A stretch of DNA of 64,000 bases from Clostridiales bacterium (GTDB taxonomy: Bacteria; Bacillota; Clostridia; Christensenellales; UBA1242): positions 1 through 64,000 of the forward strand of contig CAKJZJ010000016.1 in NCBI GenBank assembly GCA_918292005.1, read 5' to 3'. A program made the position numbers and the translations under genes. Shown here piece after piece: positions 53,224 to 61,910 of this stretch. The notes under the pieces are model-generated. The model saw nothing but the letters and a program-made list of their open reading frames with translations. It ran no database searches and was not told where the DNA came from. Each line of letters begins with the position of its first letter. Position 1 is the first letter of the stretch.

Positions 53224-54312
53224 ATGGAAGAGAAAGTAACAAAATATACAATTCTGCGTGATCTAATACAATTCAATACTGCATTCGATGCACAGAATAA
53301 ATCTATAATGGAGTACATAGATAAACTACTTACCAACAAGGGTTTCCGTACCAACTATGTAATAGATGACGAAACACACAAAACATGTCTAGTAGCAGTA
53401 GCCGGTCAGGAATATCCACTGGGCTTTGTATGTCATACAGATACAGTTGTACTGGGTAATAACTGGGCAGACTATGACGCTATGGATCTCACTATTGATG
53501 GAGACAAACTAGTAGGTCTAGGTATATCCGATATGAAAGGTGGTATGGCTGCAGTTCTATCTGCTGTACTCAATTTCGACTGGAGACTACCTAAAAAGGG
53601 TTTGAAATTATATTTCACATTCGACGAAGAAAATAATTTCACTGGTATCAAGACACTTATCTCCAAAGAGAAAGATTTCCCACAGAATATCATTATCCCT
53701 ACCCCTACAAGCCTTTATCCAGTAGTTGCTACCAAAGGCCTACTCAAAATGGCTGTAATGATATCTGGTACTGCTGCTCACTCTAGCAATCCTACCAAAG
53801 GTGTGAATGCTATAGAGCATGCTGTATCATTCCTAGGCGAAGTATATTCATTCAATAATAAACTAAGAATGGATAAAAACAATGCATTCGAATTGCCATA
53901 CACTACCTTCAATTTAGGTAAAATCCAGGGTGGTGTGGCTATGAATAGAGTACCTAGCGAGTGTACCGTATATCTAGAATACCGTCCTATCAAAATCGAC
54001 CACAATCGTCAGATAATAGAGAAAATAAAAGAACTAGCCGAGAAACACAATGGCTATGTAACCATTATTGACGACGTAGCACCTATGTCTACATTCGCCG
54101 AGAATTTCATTAGTAGGCTAGAAGACCTAACTGGTAATAAACGTAGTAGTATTGCTATCGTATCCGATGGTAACTATCTAAAAGAGCAATCGGTAGTATT
54201 GCTAGGTCCAGGCCCTGTAACCAGTGGCGAAAAGAACGAATTTATCAGTAAATTCCAGTATGAGCAGTTGGTGGATATGTATACCAAGCTTCTCAAAGAA
54301 ACCTGTTTTTAA
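53224..54312 (+). CDS. M20-family metallopeptidase-like protein with altered metal ligands
   Basis: This 362-residue ArgE/DapE-like protein has an M20 catalytic domain with an inserted dimerisation lid (about 172-285). His71 (CHTDTV), Asp103 (SDMKGG) and Glu135/Glu136 (FDEENN) are kept, as is the lid His186 (AAHSS). The GEPT motif, whose Glu binds the second metal, reads PTPT (Thr160). The C-terminal ligand His is Glu336 (GPGPVTSGEKNEF). A changed metal site, or loss of one metal, is expected. Natural substrates are usually N-acyl amino acids or small peptides. It is monocistronic with a weak ribosome binding site. Confidence 0.85.
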   Translation: MEEKVTKYTILRDLIQFNTAFDAQNKSIMEYIDKLLTNKGFRTNYVIDDETHKTCLVAVAGQEYPLGFVCHTDTVVLGNNWADYDAMDLTIDGDKLVGLGISDMKGGMAAVLSAVLNFDWRLPKKGLKLYFTFDEENNFTGIKTLISKEKDFPQNIIIPTPTSLYPVVATKGLLKMAVMISGTAAHSSNPTKGVNAIEHAVSFLGEVYSFNNKLRMDKNNAFELPYTTFNLGKIQGGVAMNRVPSECTVYLEYRPIKIDHNRQIIEKIKELAEKHNGYVTIIDDVAPMSTFAENFISRLEDLTGNKRSSIAIVSDGNYLKEQSVVLLGPGPVTSGEKNEFISKFQYEQLVDMYTKLLKETCF

Positions 54313-54348
54313 TTAGAATATGCTTCGCGATACTGCAGAAACTTCAAA

Positions 54349-54572
54349 AATTCACTTCGGTCATTTACATTATAGTAAACTCCCTTGTGGATTTTTTTGT
54401 TTCTTTGTCTCGCTCGCATCTTCTAATTAAAAATTCACACTATATGTGCTTTCGCACAAATTACATTTTTAATTCACTTCGGTCATTTACGTCCGAGTAT
54501 TCTCCCTTGTGGACTCTTTTGTTTCTTTGTCTCGCTCGCATCTTCTAATTAAAAATTCACACTATATGTGCT
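54349..54572. repeat. 102-bp direct repeat, two copies
   Basis: Two near-identical 102-base copies lie at 54349-54450 and 54471-54572, each running from AATTCACTTCGG to ACTATATGTGCT. Their middles differ by a few bases. CTCGCTCGCATCTTC occurs in both. The region is non-coding and fills the gap between convergent genes. A GCGAAGAATCT-family arm follows at 54576-54611. Confidence 0.85.
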
Positions 54573-54628
54573 ATCATTCTGAGCAAAACATAGTGGAGCG
54601 AAGAATCTATATATCATCATCTATATCA

Positions 54629-54916
54629 TTATTTATTTTTCCATTTATCGAAGCCTTTTTCGTGGATATTGAAATTGCCCAACATATACTCCACTAGTCT
54701 AATAAACGTATCGGTCGGACGTTTGCTAATGGTATCTACGTCGGTATCGAATATTTTGGCATAGGCATAGTCGCCCATATTTTTTTCATCTAGGAATAGC
54801 ACCCAGCCGTAGTCGTCGCCAGGCTCTATTACCACACCTTGTGTGCCTAGAATGATATTCTTTTCTAGCATATCATCTGTGATTCTAGACGTTTCTATTA
54901 TTTGAAATTTTTTCAT
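54629..54916 (-). CDS. Hypothetical small acidic protein, 95 residues
   Basis: This soluble 95-residue protein has a beta-rich N-terminal half (GTQGVVIEPGDDYGWVLFLDEKN) and a C-terminal helix (PTDTFIRLVEYMLGNF). The size and fold feel resemble immunity-type or small regulatory proteins, but nothing identifies it. AAAGGAGATAATT precedes the start. An intrinsic terminator lies between its promoter and its ribosome binding site, suggesting attenuation. It is alone on its strand here. Confidence 0.6.
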   Translation of the reverse strand: MKKFQIIETSRITDDMLEKNIILGTQGVVIEPGDDYGWVLFLDEKNMGDYAYAKIFDTDVDTISKRPTDTFIRLVEYMLGNFNIHEKGFDKWKNK

Positions 54917-54934
54917 AATTATCTCCTTTTTGCA

Positions 54935-54973
54935 TAAAAAACAGTCGGCAGGACATTTCCTACCAACTGCTGT
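54935..54973 (-). terminator. Leader terminator ahead of the 95-residue gene
   Basis: On the minus strand ACAGcAGTtGGtAGGA pairs with TCCTgCCgACTGT around AATG and is followed by six U. It ends 18 bases before the start codon, inside the short leader, so it can act as an attenuator. Confidence 0.7.
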
Positions 54974-54991
54974 GAAAATATTTTCAATTAC

Positions 54992-55020
54992 ATTGTAATA
55001 TGGGTTTTCCCCAATGTCAA
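54992..55020 (-). promoter_or_regulatory. Promoter of the 95-residue gene
   Basis: On the minus strand: TTGACA (55020-55015), 17-base spacer, TACAAT (54997-54992), a near-consensus sigma-A promoter. Confidence 0.8.
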
Positions 55021-55085
55021 TACTACTATGTCAAATTTCGACAATTTTTTTTATTTTCTCGCATTTTTCACAAGAAAAAACAAAT

Positions 55086-55106
55086 AAAAAACGCCTATAT
55101 ATAGGC
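55086..55106 (-). terminator. Orphan terminator
   Basis: GCCTATATATAGGC self-pairs and is followed by a U run on the minus strand. No gene on that strand lies directly upstream, so what it ends is unclear. The rest of the gap to 55289 holds only a weak arm of the GAAGAATCT repeat near 55155. Confidence 0.55.
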
Positions 55107-55289
55107 ATTAATCGTGTGTTAAAATTTTTATGGATTTTTAGTCTTCTATACCCAAAAGGTAGAAGAATCTATAAAGATAAATCCACATATATTTCTACAA
55201 AATACTCCATACCTTTTGGCGATTTACCGAAATACTGGTATAATTACACTAATGAGAGCATATCTCAATAAATATAAAAAGGAGTGTAT

Positions 55290-56090
55290 ATGGAATTATT
55301 TGAAAACATAGAAGAATTTCAAAATGTATCTCCTGCATTGCAGTGGGCAATATTCATAGTAGCGTGTCTAATTGCTATCGTTGCAATAGTTGCCATGGTG
55401 GTATCTCTATGGCTTTTCGTCAGATACATTAAATTCAATAGAAGAAAAAATTCAAAAGGTATCACCGGTGGCGAAGCAGCGAGAGACATACTAGATAGTA
55501 ATGGTCTAGAAGATATAAAGGTATCCACATGGGGTTCACTACTTTTCGGTAATAGTTACTCTCACTATTTCCACAAAGTTAGACTGCGTAGGCTCACCAA
55601 AAACAAAAAGAGTATTACGTCTCTAGCGATGGGTGCAGAAAAGTCTGCCCTAGCAATACTAGATAAAGAGGGCGACCCAGATATGAAACACAGAGTGGCT
55701 CTCACACCATTTATGTATTTCGGCCCATTCGCATTTATCCCACTAATACTACTAGGTATCGCTATAGACGTCCTAATGTTTGGCTTTACTGGAGTAACTA
55801 CTGTAATATCTGCATTTGTAGGTATTGCCCTATATGTAATATCCTTTGTGCTATCTATCAAGGTGCTAAAGACCGAAGTTAAAGCACAAAAACGTGCATT
55901 GGAGATACTACAGGCATCTGGCATGGCTACCGAAGAAGAAGTAGGCATGATGCAGGAATTATTCAAACTATACAATATTCAATACGTTATAGACCTAATA
56001 ATTGCCCTACTACAGATGATACTGAAAGTTCTAGAGATTATCGCCAAATTCCAGAATAATAGCGACTCTGCTATACACAGTGGAGATTAA
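55290..56090 (+). CDS. YugP-family membrane protein lacking the HExxH motif
   Basis: This 266-residue protein follows the layout of the zinc-dependent membrane peptidase family YugP: an N-terminal helix (about 18-45), GGEAARDILDSNGLEDIKV, two or three further helices, and TEVKAQKRALEILQASG matching the family's EF-x-ASRRAL segment. Where the family has AAHEAGHA the protein reads AMGAEKSALAI, and the preceding Tyr-Asp-Pro block is also lost. It cannot bind zinc in the usual way and is probably a pseudoenzyme. I use the Met at 55290 with GGAG upstream. Confidence 0.78.
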   Translation: MELFENIEEFQNVSPALQWAIFIVACLIAIVAIVAMVVSLWLFVRYIKFNRRKNSKGITGGEAARDILDSNGLEDIKVSTWGSLLFGNSYSHYFHKVRLRRLTKNKKSITSLAMGAEKSALAILDKEGDPDMKHRVALTPFMYFGPFAFIPLILLGIAIDVLMFGFTGVTTVISAFVGIALYVISFVLSIKVLKTEVKAQKRALEILQASGMATEEEVGMMQELFKLYNIQYVIDLIIALLQMILKVLEIIAKFQNNSDSAIHSGD

Positions 56091-56146
56091 TCCAATATGA
56101 AATAAAAAATACAGGTATGTTTAAAGACTTTTGAAACTTGTATAAA

Positions 56147-56176
56147 AAATGACCTAGCTTGATGCTAAGTCATTTT
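56147..56176. terminator. Bidirectional terminator
   Basis: Stem AAATGACcTAGC/GCTAaGTCATTT with A and T flanks between convergent genes. Confidence 0.8.
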
Positions 56177-56178
56177 TA

Positions 56179-56880
56179 TTATTCTCCAATCATTGCAGGA
56201 GTTATAGTTGAAAGGCATGGTATTGCATCACTTGGTGTACCAAGTGTCAATGTAGCCTCTTTGTGATTAAATGTGGTGCCAGTTTCAAAATTATAGTAAA
56301 GTAATACATGATATGGATTATTTGAAATTCTAAATACTTCATTGTAACTACCAAAATCATACTCTAAATATTCTGTGGTTTCAACCTTTTTCCTTGGGGG
56401 AAAATCTCTTCCATTTATATCATTAGTCATTTCATAAACAAAACTGCCTGGTTTCGAATAGGACCCGTAAATATCAGACCACTTATCTCCAAACGACCCA
56501 GTATATGAATCCCATTGCTCACTATTTAAACTGAAAACATATCCTTCATTATTATTATAGGTGTATAAGAGAGTTCTTTCATAGTCATGATCATGATTTT
56601 TGTTGTTTTTATAAGAATATTCGATATAAATCACTATTCTTTCTTGTCCACAGAATGTAACATTCTTACGAATAACCTTCCAGCCTTCTTCATAACTACT
56701 GTCATTAACACCCCAAGTATAATTTAATGTTGCTTTATATTCTTGATCGGTTGGAATAACTGCTAGATATCTATTCATTATTTTGCTACATCCAGTTAGT
56801 GCAACGCCACATGTTATAACACAAACAAAAGCGAGAATTAAACTTAAAATAATTTTCAAACTGAATTTTTTAGTTGCCAT
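56179..56880 (-). CDS. Lipoprotein of unknown function
   Basis: This 233-residue exported lipoprotein has signal sequence and lipobox LTGC (Cys near 31). The mature part is rich in Tyr, Asn and aromatic beta strands (IVIYIEYSYKNNKNHDHDYE, YEMTNDINGRDFPP). No domain is recognised. Base composition and codons are more AT-rich than in neighbours, with few CTA Leu codons, which suggests recent arrival. It stands alone. Weak TATAAT-like sequences lie upstream. Confidence 0.7.
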   Translation of the reverse strand: MATKKFSLKIILSLILAFVCVITCGVALTGCSKIMNRYLAVIPTDQEYKATLNYTWGVNDSSYEEGWKVIRKNVTFCGQERIVIYIEYSYKNNKNHDHDYERTLLYTYNNNEGYVFSLNSEQWDSYTGSFGDKWSDIYGSYSKPGSFVYEMTNDINGRDFPPRKKVETTEYLEYDFGSYNEVFRISNNPYHVLLYYNFETGTTFNHKEATLTLGTPSDAIPCLSTITPAMIGE

Positions 56881-57006
56881 AATACATCTCCAAACTATTT
56901 ATATTTCAATTATAGCATAAAATTGTATCTATTGTATCAATATAAACAAGTATTTCAAAATAAGTTATACCATAAAATATCTCATTATATTTATTTTATC
57001 CAAAAA

Positions 57007-57032
57007 CACCCTGCAAAAATACCTGCAGGGTG
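57007..57032 (-). terminator. Terminator of dnaN
   Basis: Perfect stem CACCCTGCA/TGCAGGGTG with an eight-base loop and a short U run on the minus strand. Confidence 0.85.
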
Positions 57033-57068
57033 TCTATTTTAGTCTCTATATATGGGCATAACACCCTA

Positions 57069-58175
57069 TTAATTCTGCATAAGTCTAACTGGCAATATTA
57101 GATATAGGAATTCATCATTATCATTGGCAGTAATAATGCATGGAGATACAGCTGATGTGAATTGCAATTTTAGGAATTCATCAGGGATGACACGTAGGGC
57201 TTCGGTGAAGTATCTAGCATTGAATGCGATAGCTAGGTCATTACCGGTAAGTGCTATCGTGATATTCTCTTTGATATCCCCTATATCGCTACGACTGCTG
57301 AGTTTCATTACTTTGTCGGATATATCGAATCTAACTAGATTATTCCTATCCACACGTGATAGTAGGCTAGCTCTATCTAGTGCATCTAGCATTTGCTCGG
57401 TATTGAGTACTACGGTTGTGCTAAATGATGATGGGATAATCTGTTGATAATTGATAAAGTCTCCCTCGAGTAGACGTGTGGTAATCTTGGTATTGTCGAT
57501 ATCTACACTTAGGAAATTTCTACCTACATATACTTTGATAGGAGTATCTACATCTTCTAGTAGTTTAGATATCTCTACTAGTGACCTAGCAGGTACAATG
57601 CAACTAAAGTCGGCTTTGGTACTCACTAGATTTTTCTTTACTACTGCTAGTCTATATCCATCTAGGGCTACTGCTGTGATTTTATTTTTATTTATCTCCA
57701 GTTTTACACCCTTTAGTATTGGACGTACATCTTCTGTAGCAACAGCGAATGCCGATTTATTGATAAGAGCCTTTAGGTCTTTCTGCTTCATCTCGAAATA
57801 TACCGAGTCGTCAGCGTGATGCAATTCTGGGAATTCTTGTGCATTCATGCACTGTATTTTGCCCACACTATCTGTGTATTTGATAGATAGCATATTTTTA
57901 TCATCACAATTCAATTCTATCTGCTCGGTATTGAGTTTTTTGATATACTCGCAGAAAAATTTGCCAGGTACTACCATCTCGCCTTCTAATTGCACCATAG
58001 CCTTGATAGTCTTTTCTACAGACATCTCTAGGTCGGTCGCACTGAGAGTAACGTAGTCTTCTTCTGCAAATACTCTGATACCTTCTAATATTGGTGTTGT
58101 GGTTCTATTGCTAGTGCCTTTGCTTACCTTTAGCACTGCATCAGATAGGTCTGCCCCATCACAAACTATTTTCAT
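57069..58175 (-). CDS. dnaN: DNA polymerase III sliding clamp (beta subunit)
   Basis: This 368-residue protein of three clamp domains forms a ring dimer that tethers the replicase to DNA. TPILEGIRVFAEED, the FAVATEDVRPILKGV and LDGYRLAVVKK segments of domain 2, and the C-terminal LYLILPVRLMQN hydrophobic-pocket end are typical. The start is the ATG at 58175, nine bases after AAGGG; a GTG three codons earlier is less likely. dnaN usually follows dnaA, but here its neighbour is the zincin-like gene, so the origin-type arrangement is absent. Confidence 0.96.
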   Translation of the reverse strand: MKIVCDGADLSDAVLKVSKGTSNRTTTPILEGIRVFAEEDYVTLSATDLEMSVEKTIKAMVQLEGEMVVPGKFFCEYIKKLNTEQIELNCDDKNMLSIKYTDSVGKIQCMNAQEFPELHHADDSVYFEMKQKDLKALINKSAFAVATEDVRPILKGVKLEINKNKITAVALDGYRLAVVKKNLVSTKADFSCIVPARSLVEISKLLEDVDTPIKVYVGRNFLSVDIDNTKITTRLLEGDFINYQQIIPSSFSTTVVLNTEQMLDALDRASLLSRVDRNNLVRFDISDKVMKLSSRSDIGDIKENITIALTGNDLAIAFNARYFTEALRVIPDEFLKLQFTSAVSPCIITANDNDEFLYLILPVRLMQN

Positions 58176-58338
58176 ATCTTCCACCCTTATATCATCACCA
58201 ACTATTTTACATAAGAAAAATAGTCGGACTGCTTATATTTCCGTATTTTTAGTTTAACAAATAAAAATACTTTTTACAATTAAATTAAATGTTGTTTTTA
58301 TGTTTTTTGAGTTATCCACATAGTATATGTGGCAATAC

Positions 58339-60402
58339 TCACTTGGTAATTAGATTGGTAGGTGTAAAGTCATTGGATTTTTGTCTAGGTACCAGTGGCA
58401 CACCCCTGTCGGCTAGAATACTCCTAGTTATCTTTTTGGCTTCACGTTCGTACGCCTTGATAGCCTCTTGCACTTCTGGTGTCTGGTCACTATAGTCGCC
58501 AGTGGTTACTCTCCAGAATTCTGCTTCTTCGCTGATTTTCAGTAGTGGCAAAATATTCTCTTTGAAACTAGCAATCAGGTCTCCCAGTTTCTCCACTTTT
58601 TGATAATCGACCAGTCCAGATTTTTTAAATCCATTAGGATTCAAATGTCTCTCGTATTTATCTTTTATGAAATTCATTATCCTATCTGTTTTATTCTCCG
58701 GCAATTTCCCTGCACCGAAATAGAATGGTACTGCATGATTGATTTTCACCGATTTGATAGCCTTGTATAGAGAATTATAAAAGTCTTCGGTAATGAAATC
58801 CCATAGTTCATACTGACATTGGAAAATGTCTTCTTTTTCTTCGGCAATAGATTTTTCATCATAGAGTGCACTATCCCTGAATGGAGATACATATTTATGT
58901 AGATATAAGGCTGATATCTCCTGAGCCAGTCTCTCATTGATATTCTCTTCTAGGTCTGCCATGCCAGGATGAGTATATGTCTTACCACCCAGTATTCTGC
59001 CATTTTTCATCATGTATTTGTCATAATGTAGACCTTGCTGTACAATAGCCCTACCCATACCATCTTTTGGTCTATCCCTTAGGATAAAGTGTAAAAATTT
59101 ATTTACAGCGCCGAGTGCGCCCTTCTTTACCACTGGGCTATAGTTTTTCACCACCTTGGTGGCTCTACCATGAGTGACACAGTGATTGATCTCGTGTATG
59201 AGATTGCCTAGCAAAACATCATTATCGTAATATTCCGACTCATTGAAAAATATTGTGGTATTAGGCTTATTAGGATTCTGTCCCTGGTATGTAGGATACA
59301 TGCAAAATTGGAGATCGCCATTGTCTGCATGTGTCCACACCGACTTAAGATCTTTATCTAGCCTGGATCTAAATTTGCACCCACTAGACAGTTGTGATGC
59401 GAATATCTCTCTGGTATTCTCTATATCATCTGCCGAATCTTTATCTATGAAATTCGATGGATAATTCTTTAATTGGTAATTGTACTCATTCAATACCTTA
59501 ATTATATTTGCTTGGTCGAATGTTATACCTGGCGCCTGTATCTCATCTATAGTCAAATATTTTGGTTTGGCACCCATTATATATGCACCTTTCAACTGTC
59601 CGAATAGTAATTCTAGTACTTCTGGAGAGACTGTAGAACTTTGATTGATAGATGCTATTTTACCATAATTTTCACTAGTGAAATACTCTACCAGTCCTGG
59701 AGTATCCAGAGTGCCGGTGTACAACATTCCGTACGAGTCCATGCCCAGCAGGTCGCCATTGGCGAAATCTGATTTATTGATAGTCGCTATGTCTCTAGGT
59801 GTGAATTGAAAGCATTGATTGGTTCTAATAGTCTGGTAAAATAGTTTGGTCATTCTAGCACAATTAGCATAAAATCTTTGTGCATCTTGGATGATATCGC
59901 AAGGATTATCTTTGGACAATCTAGCCACAGCCCTACGATATATAGTATATAGTCTACGTATATCCTGGTATTGTTGTACAGGCTCTTTAGACATGTGAAA
60001 AGCATCGGAGATTTTATCTCTAATGTCTAAAATTTTCTTTCTGGTGTCGGCATCTATGAGTGTCCTGCGTTTCGCAAGGTCTGCCCCACCAGTCAGAGCA
60101 TATATAATATTGGAGCCACCATTCTCGGAGTCCCATATTAAATCGTCCATTTCGGGATTGTGTGGGAATGCGCCCAAAAGACAGAATAGGCTAACTAATT
60201 CGTCTCTTTTATCGGTAAGCGTTTTCCCATAATACCCGCTTACGAAATCTCTGTCTAGATAAGGCACATATTCGATTTTATTTATTCGCTGGGTGATAAT
60301 ATCTCTATATTTCTCACCGTAAAATTTCACAAAAGTCTCTATGAATTTGGGCTTCTCTTTATCGAAGTCTAGGAATTCATAATTGCCGTCTGCATTAATC
60401 AT
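58339..60402 (-). CDS. Large unknown protein with HEINH zincin motif
   Basis: This 687-residue protein without a signal peptide matches no family I know. The first ~390 residues are largely helical. Residues 399-412 read GNLIHEINHCVTHG, an HExxH zinc-protease motif at His403-His407. A Glu-rich helix about 80 residues later (DLEENINERLAQEISALY, Glu486-490) could give the third ligand, as in gluzincins. The C-terminal part is basic and helical. The start at 60402 follows GGGG, and the leader AAGGGGTGGAAGAT nearly repeats that of dnaN downstream. A cytosolic or non-classically exported metalloprotease is my inference. Confidence 0.65.
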   Translation of the reverse strand: MINADGNYEFLDFDKEKPKFIETFVKFYGEKYRDIITQRINKIEYVPYLDRDFVSGYYGKTLTDKRDELVSLFCLLGAFPHNPEMDDLIWDSENGGSNIIYALTGGADLAKRRTLIDADTRKKILDIRDKISDAFHMSKEPVQQYQDIRRLYTIYRRAVARLSKDNPCDIIQDAQRFYANCARMTKLFYQTIRTNQCFQFTPRDIATINKSDFANGDLLGMDSYGMLYTGTLDTPGLVEYFTSENYGKIASINQSSTVSPEVLELLFGQLKGAYIMGAKPKYLTIDEIQAPGITFDQANIIKVLNEYNYQLKNYPSNFIDKDSADDIENTREIFASQLSSGCKFRSRLDKDLKSVWTHADNGDLQFCMYPTYQGQNPNKPNTTIFFNESEYYDNDVLLGNLIHEINHCVTHGRATKVVKNYSPVVKKGALGAVNKFLHFILRDRPKDGMGRAIVQQGLHYDKYMMKNGRILGGKTYTHPGMADLEENINERLAQEISALYLHKYVSPFRDSALYDEKSIAEEKEDIFQCQYELWDFITEDFYNSLYKAIKSVKINHAVPFYFGAGKLPENKTDRIMNFIKDKYERHLNPNGFKKSGLVDYQKVEKLGDLIASFKENILPLLKISEEAEFWRVTTGDYSDQTPEVQEAIKAYEREAKKITRSILADRGVPLVPRQKSNDFTPTNLITK

Positions 60403-60445
60403 ATCTTCCACCCCTTATATGATTTCACATCAAAAATACAATATG

Positions 60446-60470
60446 TAATACTTGCCCATTTCAAGTATTA
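60446..60470. promoter_or_regulatory. Inverted repeat between divergent genes (possible operator)
   Basis: TAATACTTG and CAAGTATTA form a perfect nine-base inverted repeat with a seven-base spacer. It lies between the zincin-like gene and the MFS gene, where either promoter would be. A plus-strand T run follows, so a terminator is the alternative. Confidence 0.4.
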
Positions 60471-60601
60471 TTTTTTCCATTTCATAGACTATTCTACCAT
60501 ACATTTCGACCATTTTCAATACCTATTATAAATATTATAATTATTATTCATTTGATATACTTATGTGAAACATAATGCTAATATATATATAAGTGAAAAT
60601 T

Positions 60602-61837
60602 ATGGAAGACAATGCACAAGTAATAAAGAATAATAAAAAAGACAAAAAATATTTGCTACTCATAAATCTGTTTTCGCAGATTACTTTTGCCTTTTTTACT
60701 ATCTTTTTTAATATCTACACATACCAGATAACCAAAGATATAAATGTGGTAATAATCTGCCTAATAGTAACCAGACTGACCACAACGATTTTTCATATCA
60801 GCGTTCGTAGATTCATAAACAAAAAATCTGCAGACACAATGTTCAGAATAAGTTTTATTGTATGTATAGCCTGTACCGGTTTAACATTCTATATAACTCC
60901 GGATAGACTATTCATAATATTTATTGTCCGTATTCTATATGGTGTATGCGAGAGCCTATTCTATATCCCTTATGAGATATCCGTAATGAGCAAAACAACC
61001 AAAAATGGTATGCGAAAATTCGTAGGTTTATATTCTGCATTGGGCATAGTATCGGCAGTACTCAGTCCTTTTATATCCGGATACCTAATAGACTTTTTAT
61101 CCTACACAGTACTTTTCGTATTCATGATTTTCTGTACACTTATATGCTTTTATTTATCTTTTAAAGTTCACTTTTTACGTGATGAGCTGGTACACATATC
61201 TCTCAAGGAATTCTGTCGTATGGCACGACAAGATAAAAATATTGTGCTAGGGTATGCAGGATATTGTGTGGGTAGATTTGCCAAAGACGGCGCAATAGAC
61301 ACCCTACTGCCTGTATTGATATTTATGAAAACCGGGACTAATTACAGTGTGGGATTATATTCGGCATTGTCAGCACTAATATGTGGTATAGCACTCATAC
61401 TATACTCATACTTTTGTAAAAACAAACCACTGGGTATGTGGATAAGTACTATTGTGAATATAATAGTGTCGCTAGCGATAGTGCTATCTGGCTCACTTGT
61501 TGTGTTTTTCATATACTATTTCATTCACAAAGTTGTGTCTCACCTGCTCACCACCGACACCAATTCCAATTTGTTCGTACTTTTGTCTCATAGTGAATTG
61601 CAACCATATCTAGGCGAACACAAAGTAATTTATAATATTCTAGGAACCATAGCAGTGGCTATATCGTGTGCATTGTGTCTAGTGCTATACAATTTCGTGA
61701 ATAATGTGATTAGTATATCTTTATTCCTTATCATATCTGCAGTATTACAGATACTATCTACATATTTAATACTCAAATGTGAGAAAAATCTGTCTCATAC
61801 CAAAAATTTTCAATACCAAATCCCCAATAATATTTAA
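60602..61837 (+). CDS. Major facilitator superfamily transporter
   Basis: This 411-residue protein has twelve predicted membrane helices and the usual MFS two-half layout. The substrate is unknown; a drug or small-solute exporter is typical for such stand-alone genes. The start is taken at the ATG at 60602; a GTG three codons earlier is possible. The ribosome binding site is weak. The gene is divergent from the zincin-like gene and precedes a small lipoprotein gene with its own promoter. Confidence 0.82.
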   Translation: MEDNAQVIKNNKKDKKYLLLINLFSQITFAFFTIFFNIYTYQITKDINVVIICLIVTRLTTTIFHISVRRFINKKSADTMFRISFIVCIACTGLTFYITPDRLFIIFIVRILYGVCESLFYIPYEISVMSKTTKNGMRKFVGLYSALGIVSAVLSPFISGYLIDFLSYTVLFVFMIFCTLICFYLSFKVHFLRDELVHISLKEFCRMARQDKNIVLGYAGYCVGRFAKDGAIDTLLPVLIFMKTGTNYSVGLYSALSALICGIALILYSYFCKNKPLGMWISTIVNIIVSLAIVLSGSLVVFFIYYFIHKVVSHLLTTDTNSNLFVLLSHSELQPYLGEHKVIYNILGTIAVAISCALCLVLYNFVNNVISISLFLIISAVLQILSTYLILKCEKNLSHTKNFQYQIPNNI

Positions 61838-61847
61838 ATCAATTCGT

Positions 61848-61876
61848 TTGCCAAAAATGTGGCAATATTATAGAAT
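61848..61876 (+). promoter_or_regulatory. Promoter of the InlB-repeat lipoprotein gene
   Basis: TTGCCA (61848-61853), 17-base spacer, TAGAAT (61871-61876). Confidence 0.55.
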
Positions 61877-61910
61877 AAAAGTAATAAAACACAGGCAAAA
61901 TATTTGTATT

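Noticed and set aside
54349..54572. CRISPR array
   Set aside because: There are only two long copies with one short spacer, and no cas gene nearby.
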